The translations under genes and the position numbers were made by a program. Under the pieces are notes generated by a model. That model did not search any database and had not been told where the DNA came from. It saw only the letters and a list, made by a program, of their open reading frames with translations. From Ctena decussata (lineage: Eukaryota; Mollusca; Bivalvia; Lucinida; Lucinidae), in contig OZ022506.1 of the NCBI GenBank assembly GCA_963989385.1, forward strand, positions 66,847,434-66,911,433: a stretch of DNA of 64,000 nucleotides, written 5' to 3'. Numbering within the stretch: position 1 is the stretch's first letter; each line of letters begins with the position of its first letter. Positions 30,225-41,611 of this stretch are shown in pieces.

Positions 30225-31800
30225 GTAAGTGTAAATATTTCATGACAGATTATTTTTGTTTTCTTGGTAAAAAGCTGATAGCTTTTGAGTTGTTTTCTTG
30301 GTAAAAAGCGGATAGCTTTTGAGCATCATAAATCTAGTTAGAACCTATTTGTAACGTAAATATAGACTACTTAGGATGTCATATAATCAAATTCCAAATC
30401 AGATGTACTGAAGAGATCGAGTGACTGCTAAGTAGCCTTCGAAGTTTTTATACTTAAAGGACTTGGTATGATAAGGCCCATATTTGGCCCCCAAAATCTC
30501 ATATTGCAGAAGTCCTATCTCGATAATAAGAATATAAGAATATATTCATGTGAAAGTTCAAACCCTTGAATGTAACGGAAAACACAAAATTTACTAGTTC
30601 TTGCATAAACTATTTGTGTTTTTTATCTTGAAAATACCCATACCCCCAGCGGATTCTGACGAAAATGACAAATTTGGTAGCCTTTGCGGCTTTCAAAATA
30701 TATGAGCCCAGCCTCCAGCACATTTAATTTTTTGCATACAGACAAAGTTTTAATATATTTACATGCCATGAAAATGTTAAATGTGCCGGAGACTGGGCTC
30801 TATGTTTATTTTTTACTTAATATGGCAGCGTCTGGAACATTTTCCCTGTTTTCTCAACATGAAAACGCCTATATCTCCGCTCATAGAAAAAATAAACATA
30901 TGTTGCGGGTATTAATTTTCTTACATAGATCACAACGAATAATTTGGTACACATTTTATTTTCGGAATTTTTTGGTTAGCGTCTCTGGACATGCAAACTT
31001 GAGTGGGCGAGGTACCAGAAGAGGCCTTTTGCAGTGCACAGGTAATTAGCAATGCTATCTAACATATAAGCATTTCATCAAACGCCAATTATCAAGAGCT
31101 TTCAAAAGCGATTGAAATGAATTATTTCTTGCAAGGAAAATGTATCACACTCAAATTTTCTTGAATTTTTCCTTCGTATTATTTAACAACATAGGTATGT
31201 CAGAAATCATGTTATTCTGAGAATATACAAAATTGAGACATATCATTTCTGTTTGTTCTCATACGTACAAATGATCAGCAATAGAATCAATGCAGTTTTA
31301 AGAGAATTTGAATGGGGGTAAAAACGGCCCTTATCATACCAGGTCCTCTTCTGTACACGAGTAATGTATTCCCCTCTCTCACCAATTATCCCTTCTCCAG
31401 AAACCGCTGTTAGGTCAGATCGATCTGCTTGAGTCGAGATCTAGTAGAGGTCTAGTAGAGATCGAGTAAAGCTCAGAGAGCGTTTAGAGATCGTGAAGGG
31501 TCGGGATGATCGAGCAGAGATCGGGATGGTTGTCGGGTTGAAATCGTATAGGAGTCGCGAGTAATCGTGTAGGGGACCTGTACGGTCTTGTTGCAGTCAG
31601 AAAAAGTCGTGTACGGGTTCGATCAAGAAATTGGTCGAGCTTGGTCGGGGAATTTAGGTGATGGGCTTGATCTGTTAACATACATATGAAAAAAGCATGA
31701 AAAATAAAAAATGCATTCGGAGCCTTCGATGGAAACGGATTATTCTCTTCTCGTCCTTGACTTATGACATAATTAGCAAAAGAGAGGAACAGATATTAAG
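30225..31800 (+). other. Intron 3, 5' part
   Basis: A tandem duplication of about 36 bp occurs at 30254-30324 ('TTTTCTTGGTAAAAAGC(T/G)GATAGCTTTTGAG'). A TCG/GATCG-rich stretch at 31417-31650 differs in base composition from its surroundings. An ORF at 30684-31049 has no family match. Confidence 0.5.
31417..31650 (+). repeat. GATCG/TCG-rich degenerate minisatellite-like tract
   Basis: Short recurring words ('AGATCG', 'GTCGTGTA', 'GGTCGGG', 'TAGTAGAG') fill about 230 bp. It is G-rich on the plus strand and CpG-rich compared with its neighbours. No single period is evident. Confidence 0.4.
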
Positions 31801-34102
31801 TTTTTAGCTCACCTGAGCCGAAGGCTCCAGGGGAGCTTATAGGATAGGCAGGCTCCGGCGTCCGTCGTCGTCGTCGTCCGGCGTACGTTGTCCGTCGTCC
31901 GTCCACAATTTCAAACGACTTCTTCTCTGAAACCACTGGGCCGATTATAACCTAATTTCATATGTAGCCTTCTGAGGTCTTAGGAACGAAAAGTTGTTAA
32001 ACGGTCCCGGTCACATGACCGCCATGCCCATATATGGTAAAAACCAAAAAAAAAATTGTTTCTCCAGAACCAATGAACCGATGGCCTTGAAGCTTGATAT
32101 GTAGCATTGGGCGTACAAGTACTACCAAGATTGTTCAAAATATGACCTTGGGTTGACCTTGACCTTTTTTACGGTAAAGTCAAATTTGCTTCCTTGTGCT
32201 TTTATATGGCAAAATGCTAGAACATAAGATGTCTTGGAAACTGTTGAAGATTTTGGGCTAAAAATTGGTATCTACAGTCATCTTCATGAGTACATGAAGA
32301 TTTATGAGTACAAGAGGCCAAGGCCATTCTTTGACCTTTGACCCAGAACTCTCGTATTTTGACAATTCAAACAATCTCCTCAAAGCCACTAGGCCAATTG
32401 AAACCAAGTTTCATATAGTGCCTTCAGGGGTTGAAGGAACAAAAATTTGTTCATATAGTCCAGGTCACATAACCAACATGGCCACCACGCCCATATATTT
32501 TAAAAACCTAAAAAATCTTCTCCAGAACCGATTGGCTGATGGCCTTGAAACTTTGTATGTAGCATTGGGTGCACGAGTACTACCAAGACTGTTCAAATTA
32601 TGACCTTGGGTTGACCTTGACCTTTTTTACGGTAAGGTCAAAGTTGCCTCCTTATGCTTTTATATGGCAAAATGCTAGAACATAAGATATCTTGGAAACT
32701 GTTGAAGATTTTGGGCTAAACATTGGTATCTAAAATTATCTTAATGAGTACATGAAGATTTATGAGTACAAGAGGTCAAGGTCGTTCTTTGACCTTTGAC
32801 CCAGAACTCTCATATTTTGACAATTTCAAACAATCTCCTCAAAAGCCACTGGGCCAATTGAAACCAAATTCCATACAGAGCCTACAGGGGTTGAGGGAAC
32901 AAAAAGGTATTCATACCGTCCAGGTCACATGACGAACATGGCCACCATGGCCATATTTGGGAAAAACCTTCAAAAATCTTCTGCTCCTGAGCCGATTGAC
33001 CAATGGCCCTGAATCTTGGTATGTAGCATTGGGTACTCGAGTACTATCAAGATTGTTCAAATTATGACCTTGGGTTGACCTTGACCTTTTTACGGTAAGG
33101 TCTAATATGGAAAAATGCTAGAACAAAAGATTTCATGGGAAGTTTTGAAGATTAAGGCTTAAATATTGGTATATACAGTCATCTTCAAGAGAACATGAAG
33201 ATTTGTGATTACTAGAGGTCAAGGTCATTGATTGACCTTTGACCCAGAACTCTCATATTTTGACAATTTCAATCAATCTCCTCAAAACCCACTGGGCCAA
33301 CTGTAACTTAATTTCATATAGAGCCTCCAGGGGTTGAGGGAATGAATATTTGTTCAAACGGTCCAGGTCATATGACCAACATGGCCGCCATGCTTATATA
33401 TGGTAGAAACCTATAAAGTTTTCTTCTCCAGAACCAATTGACCGATAGCCTTGAAACTTGGTATGTAGCATTGGGTACTCCAGTACAATCAAGAATTTTC
33501 AGAATGATGTCCTTTGGTTGACCTTGACGGCAAGGTCAAAAATGGGAAAATGCTAGAACATAATATTTCATTGGAAGTTTTGAAAATTTTGGGCCAAAAA
33601 TGGTATATACCATCGTCTTAATGAGGTCATGAAGAATTAGGAGTACAAGAGGTCAAGGCCATTCTTTGACCTTTGAGCCAGATCTCTCATATTTTGACAT
33701 TTTCAGACATTTCCTCAAAAGCCAAAGGGCAAATTGTATACACATTTCATATAGAGCCTCCATATAGAACAAAAATTTGTTCAAACGGTCCTGGTCACAT
33801 GACCAACATGGCCACCATACCCATTTATGGTATAAACTTTTAATATTTTTCTTCTCCAGAACACTTATGGCCTTGAAATTTGGTAAGTAGCATAGAGTAC
33901 TACCAAGACTGTTCAAATGATGACCTTGGGTTTATCTTGACCTTTTTATGGGAAAATGCCAGAAAAAATAAAATTTTATGGAAAGCTTTGAAGATTTTAG
34001 CCTAAAAATGGTATATATGGTTGTCTTAATGAGTACATGAAGATTTATGAGTACGAGAGGTCATTCTTTGACTTTTAACCCAAGACTCATATTTTGACAA
34101 TT

Positions 34103-36167
34103 TCTATTCTATTCTATTCTATCCCATAACCTTACTAGGTCGTTGGGGCACCACAGATGACTTCAAAACACTCTCTTTCCACCTTGTCCTGTCTTCAGCT
34201 GCCCTAGTTGAGCTGGCAAAATCCATTCCTGTCCGCTCCTTGATATTGTCTTCCCACCTCTTCTTCTGTCTACCTCTTCTTCTTTTTCCTTCCACTGTGC
34301 CCTGAAGAATTGTCTTTGCTAAAACCAGAAGACCTTGAGACGTGGCCAAACCACCTTAGTTTCCGTTTCTTGACCAGCGTAAGGAGTTCATCATATTCTC
34401 CAATGGCTGCTTGGATCTTCCTGCGAACCTCCTCATTGGTTATACGGTCCTTGTACGAAATGTTCAGTAACCTTCGGTAGCATCTCATCTCAAAGGCCTG
34501 CGTTCTTTTCTCTTATTCTGCTGTCAAGGTCCATGATTCTCAGGCATACAGAAATATGGAAATGACAAGGGAGCGCATAAGTTTCACCTTTGATCCAAGA
34601 GATATATTGTTAGCTCTCCAAATTGGTTTCAGCTTAGTAAGAGCTGGTGTGGCTTGTGCAGTCCTTGAGAGAACCTCCTGTTTTGAGCCATCATCTGAGA
34701 CAACTGCTCCAAGGTATTTGAAGCTGCTTACGGTACCCAGCTTCTGCCCTTTTACCTTGGTTTAAACATATTTTATTCATATTAGAAATTGTAACATACA
34801 TACATATATAGTATACAATACAGGCTTGGGATTAGAACGAAAGCTGGACGCTTATAGAGTTCTTCTCCCTTTTACCTTGATCTCCCTCTGGATGCCGTCT
34901 GCGCTGTTCGTCATCAGTTTGGTCTTTTTAGCACTGATCTCCATCTTATACCTTGTGCAGGTTTGGTCGAGACTTTCAACTAGAGCTTCCAGTTCCTGCT
35001 GTCCTCAGCTAGAGCGTCTATGTCATCGGCAAACCGCAGATTGGTAATGTTTCTGCCGCCTATGCTAACCTTTCCTTCATGTTCTTCCAGAGCATCAGAC
35101 ATGATCCGTTCGAGAACAATGTTGAAGAGGGTGGGTGACAGAAGACATCCTTGTCTTACTCCAGCTGTTGTTCTGAACCATTCTCCTGTGCTGCCATTTA
35201 TCAGGACTGCACTTGTAGCCTTGTCGTATAGCTGCTCAGTGGTGCGAACTAGATTTGCACTGATATTGTACTTCCGCATGGTGGCCCATAAGGCTGCATG
35301 CCATACCCTGTTACAGGCTTTTTTTTTAATCAATGAAGACATGGTACAGATTCTGCTGATGTTGGAGATACTTGTCACACAGGATTCTAAGGTTGAAGAT
35401 TTGTTCTGTGATGCTCCTTCCTGCTCGGAACCCAGCCTGTTCCTCAGCGATTATCTCTTCGGCTTGTGGTTTAAGCCTGTTCAAGATGACTTTCAGCATG
35501 ACTTTGCTTGAATGACTGATGAGGCTGATGGTTCTGTAGTTCTGACAGAGCTGTAGGTTGCCTGTTTTAGGAATCGTAATAATCAGCGACTGAGTCCATG
35601 GGGTAGGCCATTCTCCTGTTCTCCAGATCCTATTACAAATATCTGTTAAAACATCAATCATGGTCTCCCCGCCAACTTGAACAAGTTCTGCTGGTATATT
35701 ATCAACTCTGGCAGATTTCCCCTTCTTTAGTGCTGCTACTGCAATCTCAACTTCTTCACGAAGGATCGGTTGTTGATCTTCTTCTGGGGTCTGATTGCAG
35801 TCCAGAACCGCATTGTCACCCTAAGTCTCATGGTTGTATATTTCTGAGCAATATTCTGTCCATCTGCTGAGAATCTCTTGTTCTTCTGTAAGGCATTTCC
35901 CAGACTTATCCTGGATAGTTGTGGATCTACCCAGTTTCTCTGAAGTTAGATCCTTCACAAGCTGGTATGCTTTCATGCTGTTGTTGTTTTCAAGCAAGTT
36001 TCAATCTCCTCGCACTGACTAGCTATCCAGTCCTCCTTCGCCTTCTTCACTGCCTTCTGAATCCTCTTGTTTGCTTCCCTGTATTCTTCTGCTCCTCCTG
36101 CTTCATCTTTTTCAAATTTCTCCTCTCATCACAGAGGTCGAGAACATCTCTGGTGGCCCAGGGCTTT
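34103..36167 (-). mobile_element. LINE copy C, nearly as long as copy A, degraded
   Basis: On the minus strand it matches almost the whole ORF of 7216-9198, from KPWATRDVLDLCDERRNLKK at the right end to the (TAGAA)n tail at 34103-34122. Frames are broken: open pieces occur at 36265-36047, 35661-35326, 35378-34980, 34488-34270 and 34349-34119. RT motifs remain readable (EEQAGFRAGRSITEQIF, GVRQGCLLSPTLFNIVLE, LRFADDIDALAED). A later insertion occupies 34760-34866. Confidence 0.9.
34760..34866. mobile_element. Small insertion inside LINE copy C with target-site duplication
   Basis: About 107 bp absent from LINE copies A and B is flanked by the direct repeat 'CCCTTTTACCTTG' (34747-34759 and 34867-34879). 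Its end 'GGATTAGAACGAAAGCTGG' then 'ACGCTTATAGA' resembles 54240-54272 ('GGATCAGAACGAAAGCTGAT', 'AGCTTATAGA'). It is probably the 3' end of a short retroposed repeat. Confidence 0.7.
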
Positions 36168-36239
36168 TCAGGTGTAAGAAAAATCCACTTTGCCAATTGT
36201 TCAGGTGAGCGATTCAGGGCCACATGGCCCTCTTGCTTA

Positions 36240-37547
36240 AACAATATGATTGTAAATCCGCTCAAAAAGCGCTAAAATTCTGCGAAAGGTACTTTAACAT
36301 GTTTTATTCTGAGAAGCATTATATTTATCCTCTCCATTCACCCAGTTCTACAGATAATGGTTCCCTTGGCTTGTCATTGCTTACCACTGATGTCAAAATT
36401 ACTAGATTACCTATTAGTGGAGTTGCTTATGTCACAAAAATATGCTCCCGTGTCCACTTTTTGTTAATCATTTATTTTCTTTCGATAATACCAAAATTTA
36501 GTCCCATATCTTACACTGTGCCCACCATAAATCACGACTTTTAAAGTTTTCCTTTCTATTTTGAAGCGTTGACCTTTGACCTTTGACCTTGACCTTGAAA
36601 AGTTATACAAAATATTCGCAGGAACCATTTTTGAAAACTACTTGTCAAAACAAACATTTTGGTATATAACATTCCTGATTAACAAAAAGTGGACACGGGA
36701 TTACATTAGCAACTCCACTATATCACATGTTAAACTGGAGAAGATAATTCAGTAGTTAAAGATGTAATATTTTGATATGCGAGCGATTCTTAGAGTTCAA
36801 AAAATGGCTCATAGGGACCAGAATTAAAGTTTTGAACGCCGTACGGCTTGGATGAAACATTTTTCTTTTAATGCTTGCAAGTTCAGAATAAATTTAATAA
36901 ATGTACATGTACAACACATTCCGTGATAGTTTACCCTTTGATAGTACACTATTATCAGTTTTCTGTTATTGTTCTTTCAGAGGTCCAGATAAAGGACGTT
37001 TTTGAGTTTTTGACGCATGAAAAATGGGTAAAAACGCATTCCATTCCAGTTTGATGCGTCGGGAAAACGTCTTTAAAATACTGGTTGACGCATTGTTTGT
37101 GAAACGGAAGCGTCGACAAACGCCTGGTATTGTGCGCACTGCCGAACTTATTCACATGAACTTGCGATTAATGCGACAGTTCGGCACGGAAAGTGCTGTT
37201 TGACGTATTTTAATATCCGGCAGACGGGTAACTACATAACTGAAAAATTAGCACATAGCGGAGCTCTTAAAACCCATTATTCTTGGCCTGCTGAGTTTGT
37301 GCGTTGACACTGTTTAGAAACGTATTAAAAAACGCAGACATTCTGCACCTGGAACTCTGTTTTAAAAAGTTAACTTTATTGTAATATCTAATGGCAGTCA
37401 AGCCACAAAAAAATAAACTCCCTGAAAAAAGAAAATGGGAGTGAAAAAACTTCCAGATATTGCAGAAAAACTCCCTTGTGTCAAAGTGAGGATTCAGCAA
37501 CTCCCTGCTGAAAAAAGTTATCTGGAGCTCTGTTCTTTCTTTTCCAG
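36240..37547 (+). other. Intron 3, 3' part
   Basis: No gene is recognised. 36270-36530 and 36590-36720 contain short inverted words ('CCACTTTTTGTTAATCA' against 'TGATTAACAAAAAGTGG', and 'AGTGGAGTTGCT' against 'AGCAACTCCACT'), suggesting another degraded inverted-repeat element at about 36412-36719. Confidence 0.45.
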
Positions 37548-37625
37548 GATGTTAACAAATTTTGCCAGGTTGAAGCTGAACACCAGACACAGCAGTTGAA
37601 ACACGGACTACTTGAAGGCTGCAAG
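37548..37625 (+). CDS. MIEAP-like gene 2, exon 4
   Basis: It has 26 codons in phase 0, between an acceptor 'TTTCTTTTCCAG' (AG at 37546-37547) and a donor 'TGCAAG|GTATGC'. It encodes DVNKFCQVEAEHQTQQLKHG followed by LLEGCK. It is too short for a track of long ORFs but is stop-free, phase-compatible on both sides and well flanked, and its polar helical text fits between the exon 3 and exon 5 segments of this family. Confidence 0.75.
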
Positions 37626-37829
37626 GTATGCAGACAGTTTCATGTTTATAGCAGCGTGAAGCACTGTAATACACTGCATGTCAGCAGGAGAAATGTGATT
37701 TCCTCAATAACCCGGGTTTGGCGTCAGCCATAAAGCACCATCCAACCAAGACGTATAAGGCATTTTAGGAATACGGAAACAAATCTTGCGAAACTACAAT
37801 AAGTAAAATCACGAAAATGCCTGATGTGG

Positions 37830-37937
37830 ACTTACTGTTTGTTGGGATGTCTTTGTTAATCGTTCCCTTTGATGTTGGGGATAGGGTTTGGGATCTGATT
37901 CAGTCAGTTCCTGAAGTGTAGTTACTCTTTAAATTTA
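37830..37937 (+). repeat. Dispersed repeat family R2, partial copy in intron 4
   Basis: It is nearly identical over about 105 bp to 27671-27775 ('GGGGATAGGGTTTGGGATCT', 'CAGTTCCTGAAGTGTAGTTA'). It is 5' truncated relative to that copy. Confidence 0.75.
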
Positions 37938-38155
37938 CAGTACTTTAAGAGGTGCACTATCTAATTTCAGATGATGACCGTTTCAGTCAGTTGTACATTT
38001 GATAATTTTTTTAATATATGATTTTATCAATATCGGATCTAAATTGTCTTTAACAAATAGTGGTAGATAGTTCTGAAAATGGAAACGCTGCCGGTGATGC
38101 GTTATCTCTGCCTCCGGGTTATTTAACTTATGCTGGGAATCTCTTCCCTTTTTAT

Positions 38156-39171
38156 ACGCCCGTTTGAAACTTGGTATATAGTAAGACTATGAGGTGGACC
38201 AGCGCATATCGTTTCGAGGTTACGCTCCAATAATTTTTAATGGAGTTAAAGCCCTTTACTTAGAATTTTTGGGGTGTTCGTTTCCGGATAACTCCTCCTA
38301 CAGTTTTCATCTAATTAAGCAGAAACTTTGTAAATAGTAAGACTACGATGTGGAGTAGCGCACATTTTACGGGAATTTTGCTCCGATGATTTTAGCGAAG
38401 TTACAGCCCTTTGAAAAAACTTGTCTATGGCACTTTGTATGGCAATTCTTTAGCATTCCATAACTTGGTTACTCTTTGGAATATCATGATGAAACTTTAT
38501 AACAATGTATATGAGGTTTAAACAACATGTCTCATACAAGAATGGTTACTCCCCTTTGCTTAGTTTTTGAGTTACCTCCCTTTGATTATTTTGTTAGACT
38601 ATATTTGTACACCTCATATCTAACTAACCCTTTGGACTATTGTGATGAAACTTAATAGTAATGTATATTAGGTTGACACGATATGCCCCATATAAGAATG
38701 ATTGCCTCCCTTTACTTATTTTTGGTGTAACCTCCCTTTGAATATTTTCTAAGGCTATTCTTGTGCAAGCTGTAAGTAGGCAACCGTATGGAATATCTTG
38801 ATTGAAATAAATAGCAATGTGTAATAGGTCGAGGCTCTGTGTCTTATATAAGAATTATTGCTCCCCCTTCCTTATTTATGGAGTTACATCTGTTTGATTA
38901 AGTTCTATGACTATTCTTGGGCAAGTCATTACTAGGTATTCGTATGGAATATCTTGACGAAACTTTATAGCAATGTGTATTAGGTTGAGACAGTATGTCT
39001 AATTAAGAATAATTGCTTCCCCTTCCTCATTTTCTTTTTTGAGTTGCATCCCTTTGATTACTCTTGAAGGCTTTCCTTTGAGAACCCTAATGTTTGGAAT
39101 ATCTTGATAAACTTAATACATGTAGCAATATAGACAAGGATGAAACGGTGCAAACAATCAGAAACGGGCGT
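38156..39171. mobile_element. TIR-bounded tandem-core element in intron 4
   Basis: The perfect 10-bp ends 'ACGCCCGTTT' (38156-38165) and the complement at 39162-39171 are flanked by 'TTTAT'. The interior has diverged units with 'AACTCCTCCTACAGTTTTCA', 'GATGAAACTTTATAACAATG' and 'TACCTCCCTTTGATTA'. It has the same architecture as 26253-27340 but different termini. Confidence 0.65.
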
Positions 39172-39189
39172 TTATTGCCCCGCTTGCGG

Positions 39190-41117
39190 AGCTCTTGTTA
39201 TACACCTGTACCTATTTTATAAGGCAAAGTAAACTTTCCCCATTATTACCTTCGCCTAAGGAACTTTACAGTTAATCCTCACTGCAGAAAATTAAGAAAT
39301 AAATATAACGCATGTTCGCAATTTATCCGCCTGTTCTTCTAGCTACTAGGAATTATATGAAACGGTAGGCTCATATTTTTTGTATAGCGCGCTTTTGTAT
39401 TTATGGCCCTATGATCGTCTCCTTATAATTTTGTCAACCTTTCATATTTTGGACTTACTTTCACCTCATTAGTTAAACTACAGTATACTGCACGAGAGCT
39501 TATTTTATGAGAGACAAAACGACTTCCATCTATCAATTTAAGGAATGTAATTCATTTTACTGAGGTTTATCGAAGGTTTACTACATTTAGTCGCGTGCAA
39601 GTGAATGAACCATGAAGGGATTCATGTAAACTTTGGTAGTGACCCAGTGCAGTTTACACTTCGATAAACATAAGAAAAGTAAAGTTCATTGCTTACACTT
39701 TCATTCGTTTCAATCAAAACCTTGATGTAACAATTTATATAAGCGCAAAAATTGAAGCAGTAAAACATTTACACACAGTTTTTTTCTGCTAACAGCGGAT
39801 CAGCGTCAATGAAATCATGACGTCTACGACGTCCATTCAGAGCCGTAGTTTATTTCGACGTCATTTAAAGGCATTTGACGTCGCGTGCCTCAATGTAATC
39901 ATTGGAATGCAAGCTGCATTACGTTCCAAAGTTTCTACCATCGGGCTTTTCAGTAAATACACCAAGAATATAAATATTGATATTACGTACACTGTAAACA
40001 TCTATTTTACATCATTTCCTCCGAGAACGCTTTTTTCGATACTTGCCTGGAATGGTCCCATCTAGGTCTGATTGTCTCACAAACAAAAAGGTTCCGGTCC
40101 GCTTTTCAGTGTAGTTTAACTTACCATTGCATGTCTTCCGGAGTTTCTTCGAGTCGATAAGATCAGGACTTTGGTCGATACTCACACGCTCTACTTTTGG
40201 CGAATAAAAACGGTGCTAGTCGCCCATCTGCTATGCTTAATGACAGCCATTTTGAAAACTGAAAATTTTCCTTTGCCAGCAAGTGTCAGAATATCAATTC
40301 CACCTATGTCACTAGAATACATCTTTTAAACTGATGCAACCATCAGCTTTTCCATGATTTTAAACACGCTTAGTACCTGTTTGCTTAACCAAACTAGGAT
40401 GATTTCCAGCTTTACAGTATTTCTCGAATCTGACAATTTATTTCGTACACAAACTATAATAATGATCAGGTGTGTTTTGTGTCAAGTGAATGATCAACTG
40501 TCTAATTTCGAAACTTGATTGCGCGATAGGCATGCGTGAATAAAGGCTCCACTCGGTCAGCCTTACGTTGTAGTTGTTTTGTTGTTGCTTTCCGTCCACG
40601 CTAAACAGCTATGTTCATATTGCGAAGTTCAATTAAGCTCACCACACTATTCCTGGACAGGCTCTGACCTTAGCGAATATCCAGTGCTAAGGACACATTT
40701 TTTATCGGGCCATTGATGATACATGTACTATATTCAAATGACCATCAATCTGAACACTACTGAATTTATTCTTTTGGTCTGGAGACAAGTCAGTATGTTC
40801 TAAAAGCTACAACGTAGGCTCACCTTACACTTCTTATCTTAGCACTGATGCATAGTGTTTATGGGAAAAAATGCTAGTTATTGGGACAGATAGGTCCGAA
40901 GAAACAGTGGAGACCAAGATCAGACTGCTGGAGCAGGAACAGTGTGATCAAGGTCTACATTTTTGCCTTAAAAAGTTTCCAATTGCATCTTTTGACGCTT
41001 TATCGCACCATAAAAATAAACTGTTATATTTTAGGACTATAACGGTAATAATTTCATGTGTCCCAATGTTTAGAATTTTAACGTTATTTATCTGTTTTTT
41101 TTTGTATTTTCTTACAG
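39190..41117 (+). other. Remainder of intron 4
   Basis: No gene is recognised. 39800-39890 contains several GACGTC words. 40565-40700 is a minus-strand fragment of SINE family D ('AAACAGCTATGTTCAT', 'CACACTATTCCTGGACAGGC'). 40846-40935 resembles 60256-60340 ('TGATGCATAGTGTT', 'GGACAGATAGGTCCGAAGAA' against 'GAGGCAGATAAGTCTTAGAA'). Confidence 0.45.
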
Positions 41118-41207
41118 CCTGACAAAACAGTACCTGAGAGCACACTCCGTCAGCTGAAAGAATTCAGACGTTCTAACTCTGAATGTGGATTAGATGAACT
41201 TTATGAG
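41118..41207 (+). CDS. MIEAP-like gene 2, exon 5 (last intact exon seen)
   Basis: It has 30 codons in phase 0, with acceptor 'GTATTTTCTTACAG' (AG at 41116-41117) and donor 'TATGAG|GTATAT'. It encodes PDKTVPESTLRQLKEFRRSN followed by SECGLDELYE. It ends in phase 0, matching the phase-0 start of the MIEAP terminal exon at 4204 and of the relic at 60634. No intact continuation was found in the 19.4 kb before that relic, which includes an N gap. Confidence 0.75.
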
Positions 41208-41271
41208 GTATATTTATTTCATGAATGACTCCATTCAGTGACAACTTTTGTTACATTTTTAGTTCGCCTGA

Positions 41272-41445
41272 ACGAAGTTCAGGAAGAGCTATTGCGCTAC
41301 CCCCGGCGTCGGCGTCAGCGTTGGCGTCGGCGGCGGCGTCGGCGTTAGCAAAATGTTAAAGTCTTACGTTAAAGTTTTTTATGTGATGGGCAAGGCGCTG
41401 TCAGGCGAGCCATCCTGTCCCTGTGACAGGTCTTGTTTAAGATAA
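41272..41445 (+). mobile_element. Short element with GGCGTCGGCG tract and AGTTCGCCTGAAC head
   Basis: The head 'TAGTTCGCCTGAACGAAGTT' then 'CAGGAAGAGCTATTGCG' is followed by a GGCGTC-rich microsatellite (41303-41347) and a tail 'GCTGTCAGGCGAGCCATCCT'. The head layout resembles 'AGCTCACCTGAGCC...GGTGAGCTATTG' of neighbouring elements, but the internal tandem units are missing, so it may be a deletion derivative. Confidence 0.5.
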
Positions 41446-41611
41446 GATTTTAGCATGAACAGAAATCTCACAGCCCGTACAATGAGATGGACTTGCTCTT
41501 TTCACGCCAATGATTGTGTCAACTGCTCTCATGTTTTAGTCTTCTTATAACCTATATACATTAACTATAACTTGTGTTTTAAATTCTGAAATCTAGGGTT
41601 TTGCTGTTGTT

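Larger units (their letters stand above)
31806..36222. mobile_element. TIR-bounded tandem-core element with about 450-bp units, carrying a LINE insertion
   Basis: The head 'TTAGCTCACCTGAGCCGAAG' is followed by a CGTCGTCGTC/CCGTCGTCCG stretch. About five units have starts near 32063, 32518, 32975, 33423 and 33851, giving a spacing of 428-457 bp. Each has 'TTCTCCAGAACCAATTGACC', 'GTATGTAGCATTGGGTACTC', 'GACCTTGGGTTGACCTTGAC', 'CCAGGTCACATGACCAACAT' and 'CTTTGACCTTTGACCCAGAA'. The tail 'CAGGTGAGCGATTCAGGGCC' then 'GGCCCTCTTG' at about 36203-36237 is partly complementary to the head. LINE copy C sits in the last unit. The same head and tail occur at 43190-45425. Confidence 0.75.

Noticed and set aside
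32304..32603. 99-codon ORF in the 450-bp tandem units
   Set aside because: It is made entirely of repeat-unit sequence; other units are not open in the same frame.
35020..35511. 163-codon plus-strand ORF
   Set aside because: It is an antisense shadow of LINE copy C.
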